A stretch of DNA of 5,013 bases, from contig DAHUZD010000086.1 of NCBI GenBank assembly GCA_027306745.1, positions 1 to 5,013 of the forward strand, given 5' to 3'. Below the pieces are notes generated by a model that was given only the letters and a program-made list of their open reading frames with translations, did not search any database and was not told the origin of the DNA. Of this stretch, positions 1 through 5,013 are shown one piece after another (positions within the stretch are counted from its first letter, which is position 1; every line of letters begins with the position of its first letter). The stretch comes from Acidobacteriaceae bacterium. Its GTDB lineage: Bacteria > Acidobacteriota > Terriglobia > Terriglobales > Acidobacteriaceae. The translations under genes were made by a program, and so were the position numbers.

Positions 1-184
1 ATACGCGCATAGGGGGTATGGGGTGTAAAAGTGCCAGTTTCGCAATGTCCGTAGACCAGCGCATGGATAAATTTTCGTTTCCCCGTTTATCAATGTTTTG
101 GGCAACGCGACCATCCCACCAGCCTGCAACCCTATCAAGCGAAGCTGGCAGCGCGTCTGGCTCGGAGTTACAATTCAAGCCAGC
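1..184. other. Unassigned left-edge segment with a minus-strand frame open to the edge
   Basis: No gene can be named here. On the minus strand one frame has no stop from 415 down to base 1; its part below 184 reads like ordinary protein (for example EPDALPASLDRVAGWWDGRV, then RGNENLSMRWSTDIAKLALL), while the overlapping plus frame from 18 is rich in Ser, Arg and Pro, as antisense shadows often are. The minus frame could be the end of a gene or of a mobile-element remnant that continues to the left. Its start is unclear: it has only TTG codons (near 340 and at 178) and an internal ATG at 64-62. At the extreme edge are two close G-rich units, agggggtat and tggggtgt. No promoter or RNA gene was recognised. 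Confidence 0.35.
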
Positions 185-391
185 ATGGAAAAGCCTAAGA
201 GTCAGACAGATTGGGATCGGGTGCGAAAGAACATCGCAGCCGATGCGCCCATTCCATACGAGTCGGAAGATGGGCCGTATGATCCGAACGATCCTGTAGC
301 CACAGACGCCTACTGGGATCAGGCGAGAGTCACATATCAAGGCAAGGTGATCCGCAAAGGACGTGGCCCGCAGAAAGAGCCAAAGCCATAA
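185..391 (+). CDS. Small protein resembling the N-terminal part of a BrnA-type antitoxin
   Basis: This 68-residue ORF from the ATG at 185 is hydrophilic, rich in Asp and Pro, and reads like a real protein. It begins MEKPKSQTDWDRVRKN, continues with DGPYDPNDPVATDAYWDQA (about 37-55) and ends in GRGPQKEPKP. The TDWxRV start, the DPxDP...W segment and the closing GRGPQK resemble the N-terminal part of BrnA/COG3514 antitoxins, which I recall continue after GRGPQK into a ribbon-helix-helix DNA-binding domain (IRLDxDVL...GxGWQTR). Here the stop falls exactly there, and neither other forward frame downstream encodes that domain. No BrnT toxin is visible upstream. It may therefore be a truncated antitoxin remnant or a separate small family. 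An in-frame TTG at 98 would lengthen it to 97 residues, but the extra part looks non-coding; no strong ribosome site precedes either start. It converges on vgrG. Family assignment is from memory and only moderately certain. Confidence 0.5.
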   Translation: MEKPKSQTDWDRVRKNIAADAPIPYESEDGPYDPNDPVATDAYWDQARVTYQGKVIRKGRGPQKEPKP

Positions 392-611
392 CGGGAAAAA
401 CAGCCCAGCAATCTTTCAATCGTGGTACGAAACAGTGGTATACGAAATTGCTTCAACCATCAAACAACTGATTCCACAATAGATATCTACCAACTGCGAA
501 TCCCACTCTCCCGCCATATCCTGAACGGGCAGACGTCCCAAAGATTTCGCCTCCCGAATTCCGCCCATCTAAATTTGGTATACGTTGGTCTGCTCGCAGT
601 TCCCTAACGCG
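392..611. other. Gene-poor, AT-richer intergenic segment between convergent ORFs
   Basis: This segment separates the end of vgrG (minus) from the end of the small plus-strand ORF. The part at 421-480 has only 24 G or C in 60, clearly below the T6SS genes (for instance 39 in 60 at 4081-4140). A plus frame from the GTG at 422 to 607 and a minus 50-codon frame (568-416) are open, but neither has a ribosome site or a recognisable motif. The 9-mer tggtatacg occurs twice in direct orientation (436-444 and 576-584). Neither convergent gene has a clear hairpin-plus-T-run terminator here. I see no PAAR, effector or immunity gene. Confidence 0.6.
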
Positions 612-615
612 TTAG
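604..615. repeat. Perfect 12-bp palindrome spanning the vgrG stop codon
   Basis: The sequence CTAACGCGTTAG is its own reverse complement and covers the TAA stop of vgrG (614-612). It has no loop and no T-run on either side, so it is not a standard factor-independent terminator. It could be a dyad protein-binding site or chance. The base pattern is certain; any role is not. Confidence 0.4.
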
Positions 616-2558
616 TTGATCTTGACCAGGGAGCCTTTGATCTCCAACTCGCCTGAGCTTTGGATGGAGTGCGAGGCGTTGGCCTTGCTGGTGAGCGTAG
701 TCTGCGCCTCGTTGCTCATGCTGGTGCCAGCCTTGTTGGATAAATCCGTGCCCGACTCCACCGCCAGCGAGGTGCCCGACTTGATCGAAAGCGATGTGCC
801 AGATTTGATGGTGATGGCGCCGCTGACGTCAAGCGTTAAATCACCGGAGACTTTGAGCGTGAAGTTGCCGCTGACTGTTTGCTTGTAGTCGGCGCTGTTG
901 GTGTGCGACTCATTGCCGGTAATGGTCAGGTCGCGCGTTCCTTTTACCGTGTGCGTTTCATTGCCGGTGCTGACGGCGACAGTGCGATTGCCCTTGCTCA
1001 CGGTCAGCGTCTCATCTTTTTCTGAGACGGTCACCGTGCGATTGTTGGTCACCGTAATCGCTTGGTCGTTGAGCACGGTCACGTTCATATCTTTTTGTGC
1101 TTGCATAAACAGCTCTTCTGACCCGCTCTTATCCTCAAAACGAATCTCATTGAATCCGCTACCGCCTTTGGAGGAGTTCGTCTTCACGGTGCTTTTGGTC
1201 TGGTCATCGGGCAGAGTGTACGGCACCGTTTGATCTGCGTTGTAGACGCTGCCCATAATCAAGGGACGGTCCGGGTCGCCGTCTAAAAAGCTGACGACCA
1301 CCTCCTGCCCAATACGCGGGATGTAGAGGCTGCCCCATTGCTTGCCGGCCCACATTTGCGCCACGCGAATCCAGCAGGAACAGGTTTCATCCGTGGCCGT
1401 GGATTGATCCCAGTAAAACTTCACCTTGATGCGTCCGTACTGATCTGTCCAAATCTCTTCACCGGATTTGCCGACGACCAGCGCCGTTTGCGCACCATAG
1501 ATTTTCGGCTGAGGCGTTACGCGAGATGGAACGAAAGCCACCGTGGATGGAAAGGATTCAAACTCATTTGCATAGTGTTCGCCATCATAAACGTGGCGTA
1601 CAGAGCGCAAAACGTACTGCGTATTCGCACTGGAAAGATAATGATCGGTCAGCGAGAACTGGCATCCGGCGTGGAAGGCGCTGCACTGGCTTCTGCCGCG
1701 GAAGAGCTTCTGCTCGGCCTCATACGCAGCCATACGCAGGCTGGCCTGGGACTCGCCGTCGCTGCTGGTTTTGTATTTGCCTGGATATTCATAGAGCGAG
1801 CATTGGGTGGTGCTTCCGGTTACGGTTGTGTACAGGCTGGTCGCTGGCGTTTCAAAGTTGTAGTCGTCGATGGAGATTTTTCCGGGAACGATTTTTTCCG
1901 CGACGGCCCCGGCGGTCAGCGCGTCAATGCTGGCCCAGACGCGCTCCGTCTGCTGATAGCGGATGGAGGTGATTCCCGGCAGGCTGGCATAGGAGTCGGC
2001 GCTATCTGCCAGCACAAGAGTGTGAGCCTGATCGCTGTGTGTAAAGAAATAAAAAATTCCCTCTGACTCCATTAAGCGCGAGAGAAATTGAAATGTGCTC
2101 TCGCCATATTGCACACAATATTCGCGCTGGCTGTAGGTTTTGGTCAGGCTGTTTTTATAGTCGGAAAAGCCGAGATCAGAAAAGACCTGCTCGATGATCT
2201 GTGGAACCGTTTGATTTTGATAAATCTTGTTGTCGGAGTTCAAAGTCAGCAGCCAAAACCAAGGGCGAAGTTGTGCCACATAGCGCGTATAGCGCTCGTT
2301 TTTTTCTTCCTGAGAAAATTGCGCAACGACGCCATGAATGTACTGCTGGCTGCCGCCGGGGATTTGTGCTGTGATGTAGACCGGCTGGCCGAGAATCTGG
2401 GAAAAGTCCAACGAATCAGAGTCTGCGCTCAAATGCAGTTCATAGGAGAAGAGACTGGAGATTCCTTCGTCGCCGTGGAAATTCAAAATCGAGATTTTGT
2501 TTTGCGTGAAGGGCGTTGTGATGCTGAACGATGGTAGCGTTGTGCCGGAGTCTGCCAT
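612..2558 (-). CDS. vgrG: VgrG/TssI, type VI secretion spike protein without effector extension
   Basis: VgrG forms a trimer (gp27-gp5 fusion fold) that caps the Hcp tube, nucleates on the baseplate and pierces the target cell, carrying effectors. The 648-residue product shows the family in order: N-terminal gp27-like domain starting FSITTPF (11-17); the hallmark QYGESTFQFLSRLMESEG (150-167) followed by IFYFF; a gp5-like OB fold with EEIWTDQYGRIKVKFYWD (367-384), then CWIRVAQMWAGKQWGSLYIP (395-414) and GDPDRPLIMGSVYN (427-440); KGGSGFNEIRFEDKSG (464-479); and a repetitive beta-helical needle from about 500 to the end (ELEIKGSLVKIN). There is no lysozyme, actin-crosslinking, peptidase or other C-terminal toxin domain, so it should act as a structural spike or carrier. 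ATG 2558 is the first usable start in its frame, which is closed by a TGA overlapping the tssG end; a GAAAG sits about 6 bases upstream as a weak ribosome site, and GGAG lies 14 bases away. No PAAR or adaptor gene follows in the window. Confidence 0.97.
   Translation of the reverse strand: MADSGTTLPSFSITTPFTQNKISILNFHGDEGISSLFSYELHLSADSDSLDFSQILGQPVYITAQIPGGSQQYIHGVVAQFSQEEKNERYTRYVAQLRPWFWLLTLNSDNKIYQNQTVPQIIEQVFSDLGFSDYKNSLTKTYSQREYCVQYGESTFQFLSRLMESEGIFYFFTHSDQAHTLVLADSADSYASLPGITSIRYQQTERVWASIDALTAGAVAEKIVPGKISIDDYNFETPATSLYTTVTGSTTQCSLYEYPGKYKTSSDGESQASLRMAAYEAEQKLFRGRSQCSAFHAGCQFSLTDHYLSSANTQYVLRSVRHVYDGEHYANEFESFPSTVAFVPSRVTPQPKIYGAQTALVVGKSGEEIWTDQYGRIKVKFYWDQSTATDETCSCWIRVAQMWAGKQWGSLYIPRIGQEVVVSFLDGDPDRPLIMGSVYNADQTVPYTLPDDQTKSTVKTNSSKGGSGFNEIRFEDKSGSEELFMQAQKDMNVTVLNDQAITVTNNRTVTVSEKDETLTVSKGNRTVAVSTGNETHTVKGTRDLTITGNESHTNSADYKQTVSGNFTLKVSGDLTLDVSGAITIKSGTSLSIKSGTSLAVESGTDLSNKAGTSMSNEAQTTLTSKANASHSIQSSGELEIKGSLVKIN
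633..1052 (-). repeat. Repetitive beta-helix needle region inside vgrG
   Basis: Residues about 503-642 of VgrG are a chain of short repeats. The first block repeats every nine residues with an N/D-x-T-x-T-V core: NRTVTV (506-511), DETLTV (515-520), NRTVAV (524-529), NETHTV (533-538). After a short irregular step near 546-549 the period becomes eight: SGNFTLKV, SGDLTLDV, SGAITIKS, GTSLSIKS, GTSLAVES, GTDLSNKA, GTSMSNEA, QTTLTSKA, NASHSIQS, SGELEIKG. In T4 gp5 and VgrG proteins such octads form the intertwined triple-stranded beta-helix of the spike, so this is the needle shaft. The periods are read directly from the sequence; the structure is inferred from the family. Confidence 0.85.
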
Positions 2559-2615
2559 GGGACTTTCACATTCTCCGCGAAGCCACGGGCAGGGCCGCGT
2601 GCGGATGGGGTTTCA

Positions 2616-3644
2616 TTAGAGTCTAACCGTTACCGTTCGCTGTCTGCGCGCTGGCTGCCCGTGCAGCCAGCTTGTCCAGCCCAGCCGAGAGCGGCCCAGA
2701 CGCAGGTTACATGTCTCACCTGCATCCAAGTGCAAGCGCAGATAGCAGTCAAACTGATCGTTTGTATAAAAACGCGTGAAGTCTGCCAAGGAGGCATGGT
2801 CGCCGCCGCCGGGCAGGAGAGCCAGGAATTGATCGAGCCGCAAGGCTTGAGCAGCCATGTGCAATTGCGCCTGACAATTCCAGGCACGCGCGCCCGCGTA
2901 TGTGTTGACGCCGAGGCGGCTGTTTCCGCCCAATTTTCCCAAGAGGCAGCGATCATCCGGCTCCATGGGCAGCCACGCACCGCGCATGGTGAGCACGCGA
3001 ATGGAAACTGCGAATGCATCGGAGAGAATCTGCTGAAGCACTACGGGCGAACGCGGCTTGTGCCAAAGCGCGCCCGCATACGCGGAGGCAAACTGCGCCA
3101 GCTTGGGAGTCAGTTTTTTCTTATTCAGGTTAAGGATGCCGGCAAATGCGTGCGTGTACCGGCCCATGCTGCTGGCCTCTGGCGAAGACCACTCCAGCCA
3201 GATTCTGTGGCGCAAGCGCACCTGATAGAGCAATAAAAGCAGGCGGTGATGAAAGATGTCGAGAAAGTCGCGCATGGTTTCGTCATGCGCCTTGCTCCGC
3301 TCCAGCAGGGTTTCGGCAAAGCTGTCTGGCATCGGCCCCAGCGCGCCGACCAGGCTCAGGATATTGGCGGTCACCTCTGCGTGGAACGGTGTGTCGGCCA
3401 GCTTCTCCACCTGATGCACCTCACCCGGCGGAAAAGAAAAGCTGATGTTGGCGCGAAGATGGATGGCGTCGAATGCCGCCAAATCCGTGGCTGCGATGGA
3501 GTCGCGCGGAGCCGAAGAAGCCAGCCGACGTTCCGCGGCAATTTTTTGCAGCAGACGCAGCGCTTGAAAAAAGTCAAAGCGATAGCCCTCGGCGTAGAGC
3601 CAATCTTCCACTGGCGCGCTTTTGTTCCATCCAAAGGTTTGCAT
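2616..3644 (-). CDS. tssG: Type VI secretion baseplate subunit TssG
   Basis: TssG (VasB/ImpH, DUF1305) is the cytoplasmic core of the T6SS baseplate wedge and clamps two TssF molecules. From the ATG at 3644 the product is 342 residues, a normal family length. Typical features, numbered from that ATG, are YRFDFFQALRLLQK near the N-terminus (21-34), VTANILSLVGALGPMPDSFA (91-110, the family's GLxGPxGxLP segment), a hydrophobic RLLLLLYQVRL helix (134-144), LGKLGGNSRLGVNTYAGARA with WNCQ (about 234-257), and a C-terminal FDCYLRLHLDAGE ... LRLG ... LGWTSWL region (298-327). An in-frame TTG at 3662 would add six residues and lie only three bases after the tssF stop. I prefer the ATG because an AGGCAGAG stretch precedes it at a workable distance, whereas GGAG is about 15 bases from the TTG. 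The gene is intact and runs in the same direction as tssF and vgrG. The start is the only real uncertainty. Confidence 0.94.
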   Translation of the reverse strand: MQTFGWNKSAPVEDWLYAEGYRFDFFQALRLLQKIAAERRLASSAPRDSIAATDLAAFDAIHLRANISFSFPPGEVHQVEKLADTPFHAEVTANILSLVGALGPMPDSFAETLLERSKAHDETMRDFLDIFHHRLLLLLYQVRLRHRIWLEWSSPEASSMGRYTHAFAGILNLNKKKLTPKLAQFASAYAGALWHKPRSPVVLQQILSDAFAVSIRVLTMRGAWLPMEPDDRCLLGKLGGNSRLGVNTYAGARAWNCQAQLHMAAQALRLDQFLALLPGGGDHASLADFTRFYTNDQFDCYLRLHLDAGETCNLRLGRSRLGWTSWLHGQPARRQRTVTVRL

Positions 3645-3665
3645 GGCTCTGCCTGTTGCCAACGG

Positions 3666-5013
3666 TTACAGCAACGTCTCCGTTCCCGTGATGGGAGGAA
3701 ATTTTTTGCTGATGCCGGGGTGCTGCAAAGATTCCATTTTGAGTTGCACAAACGAGTTGATCGACGCATACATGCCGAGGAAGCGGTTCAGCACGGAAGC
3801 AAAAAGATATATGTTGCCGCCAGCGTAGCATTGCTCGTCAAAGGTCAGGGCAACTTCTTTGCCACTGCAAAAACCCTTCCATCCATCGAAGTGCATGGGC
3901 CGGGCGATGGTTCTGCATTGCATGGAGCGAATGCCGTCCAGTTGCCGCTGAACGGAGGGAGCGTTGGAGAGGCTGTAGAGCCGCAAAATCTGTTGCAATG
4001 TGTGCAGCGACTCCGCATCATTGTCGAGAGAGAGATAGTTGAGCGACAAATTGGAGATCAAGGCCCAGCGACTGCTGCCGCCGAGTGGCGGATAACCCGT
4101 AGGCGTGGGCTTGCGCAGTAGATGAATGTGCGCAGCGGGCACAGACTCCTCAATCTGCAGCGCAGCATTCTCTGGCAGTTGCAGCGCCAGATCGCGGTTG
4201 GTGCACAGCATGTGCGCGTAAACGGTCTGCATGGGTGGCTTCTGCGGTTTGAATTGCAGATCGACAAAGGAAAGATAGACCTCTGTGCCGGAATAGTCAG
4301 AGCGCTGGGAAAACTCCCGCCGCGCATACCAGTAGGAATCCTGCGCCAGCATCGATTCATCCTGACGCGCGGAATACATCGGCTTGAGATATTTTTCTGT
4401 TTCACCCGCATTGGAAGAGGAAGAAACCGACTGAACGGAATGCACCTCCATCGTGCGTTCGCGGCGCAGGTCGGGCACCAAGCGGTACTCGGTCTGCGTG
4501 TGGTCGAGGCGGATCGGCTCGCTGGTGCGCTGAAAGAGATTGACCACCGGCGTGCAGCCAAGCAGAAACGTATCCTTCGGCAGGCCACGGTGGTTCTGCG
4601 GCAGCGAGTCCAGAGCGAAAAGAATGTCGAGCGTCTCCGCAGCGGGGTTGCGCTCCAGCGATGTGAGATCGAAGAAAAGATATTTTTCTGGCAGGGCGAA
4701 ATACTCCTGCAACAGCCGGTAGGCTGGGTGCGAGCGGCTGGAGTATGGGATGACGTCCTCATCCAGGTCAAAACCCACGGACTGGAGCACATTCTGTGGC
4801 AGACGCACAGAGGCCTGCGTTGCAGCATCGAAGAGATACACGCCGAGACAGTGCGAAAAAATCAGCTCATACAAATTGCCTGTCAGGTGCGCATCACCGT
4901 GGATATGAAACCGCAGCGAGCGAAGATCCAGCTCGCGCAGGCTTCCCTTTTGTGCCCGCACCTGGATGCGCAGCACGGCAGCAACTCCGGGGATGGAATC
5001 GAGAAAATCAAAT
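3666..5013 (-). CDS. tssF: Type VI secretion baseplate subunit TssF, 5'-truncated by the window edge
   Basis: TssF (VasA/ImpG, DUF879) is a cytoplasmic T6SS baseplate wedge protein. Two TssF copies join one TssG and contact TssK and TssE to carry the sheath and surround the VgrG hub. The visible part is 448 residues and ends at TAA (3668-3666). The family is usually near 600 residues, so roughly the first 150 are missing; the frame is open to the last base, and a GTG at 4976 is an internal codon, not the start. Family hallmarks, numbered from the visible fragment: RFHIHGDAHLTGNLYELI (about 34-51), GCTPVVNLFQ (152-161) followed by the PIRLDHTQTEYRLVPDL stretch (166-182), a PTPTGYPPLGG segment leading to LSLNYLSL (302-329), and the C-terminal GMYASINSFVQL (413-424). 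No frameshift or internal stop is seen. tssG begins within about 20 bases of the stop, which suggests one transcript and coupled translation. Identification is firm; only the N-terminus is unknown. Confidence 0.96.
   Translation of the reverse strand, partial: FDFLDSIPGVAAVLRIQVRAQKGSLRELDLRSLRFHIHGDAHLTGNLYELIFSHCLGVYLFDAATQASVRLPQNVLQSVGFDLDEDVIPYSSRSHPAYRLLQEYFALPEKYLFFDLTSLERNPAAETLDILFALDSLPQNHRGLPKDTFLLGCTPVVNLFQRTSEPIRLDHTQTEYRLVPDLRRERTMEVHSVQSVSSSSNAGETEKYLKPMYSARQDESMLAQDSYWYARREFSQRSDYSGTEVYLSFVDLQFKPQKPPMQTVYAHMLCTNRDLALQLPENAALQIEESVPAAHIHLLRKPTPTGYPPLGGSSRWALISNLSLNYLSLDNDAESLHTLQQILRLYSLSNAPSVQRQLDGIRSMQCRTIARPMHFDGWKGFCSGKEVALTFDEQCYAGGNIYLFASVLNRFLGMYASINSFVQLKMESLQHPGISKKFPPITGTETLL

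Noticed and set aside
98..391. Longer version of the small plus-strand ORF from a TTG at 98
   Set aside because: The added 29 residues look unlike coding sequence and no ribosome site precedes the TTG; the ATG at 185 starts right at the TDWxRV region that resembles the family's beginning.
422..607. Plus-strand 61-codon frame starting with GTG
   Set aside because: It has no ribosome site, no motif, and sits in the AT-rich gap; the composition does not suggest a gene.
633..914. Periodic pattern near the vgrG 3' end considered as a CRISPR or tandem DNA repeat
   Set aside because: The 24-base periodicity comes from the octapeptide repeats of the VgrG needle; units are not conserved at the nucleotide level and have no spacers.
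1338..2066. Long plus-strand open frame opposite vgrG (about 242 codons)
   Set aside because: It lies wholly antisense to the well-conserved OB-fold and gp27 regions of VgrG, has no recognisable motif, and its composition is that of an antisense shadow.
2661..3236. Plus-strand open frame opposite tssG (about 191 codons)
   Set aside because: It is antisense to confirmed TssG motifs, with no own signature or ribosome site.
3645..3662. TTG at 3662 as the tssG start
   Set aside because: It is possible because it lies just after the tssF stop, but the spacing to the nearest GGAG is about 15 bases, and the ATG six codons later is better placed and leaves all conserved residues intact.
3246..4121. 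Long plus-strand open frame opposite tssG and tssF (about 291 codons)
   Set aside because: It spans two clearly identified minus-strand genes; the open length follows from their codon usage. No family features are seen.
4058..4828. Minus-strand open frame of about 256 codons in another register within tssF
   Set aside because: It is a same-strand out-of-frame shadow, extremely rich in Arg, Cys, Ser and Trp; the tssF frame carries the conserved motifs.

Overview
The window holds the downstream end of a type VI secretion system (T6SS) structural cluster on the minus strand, followed by a gene-poor segment of different character. Reading in the direction of transcription (right to left), it contains the C-terminal three quarters of tssF (cut by the right window edge), a complete tssG, and a complete vgrG/tssI. 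The three genes are tightly packed: tssF and tssG lie end to end, and 57 bases separate tssG from vgrG. They are very probably one operon. TssF and TssG build the baseplate wedge, and the VgrG trimer sits at the baseplate centre as the tip of the Hcp tube, so adjacent products assemble next to each other.

The host is a Gram-negative bacterium, since this machine spans a diderm envelope. Base composition is moderate to high in GC. The protein flavour (a VgrG with Cys-Ser-Cys in the OB-fold region and a short beta-helical tail, and rather divergent TssF/TssG) feels like Acidobacteriota, but that is an impression and not a demonstrated assignment.

Layout: 3666-5013 minus, tssF (5' end missing); 2616-3644 minus, tssG; 612-2558 minus, vgrG; 392-611, AT-richer intergenic DNA with no convincing gene; 185-391 plus, a small ORF resembling the N-terminal part of a BrnA-type antitoxin without its DNA-binding domain; 1-184, no assigned gene, although a minus-strand frame is open to the left edge.

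No PAAR protein, adaptor (DUF4123, DUF1795, DUF2169), effector or immunity gene follows vgrG in the 611 bases available, and VgrG itself has no effector domain. The T6SS genes look like ordinary family members. The most uncertain and potentially most interesting material is the left 611 bases, which look like the edge of the cluster with debris of accessory genes. I found no tRNA, rRNA, CRISPR array, riboswitch, complete insertion sequence or clear factor-independent terminator.
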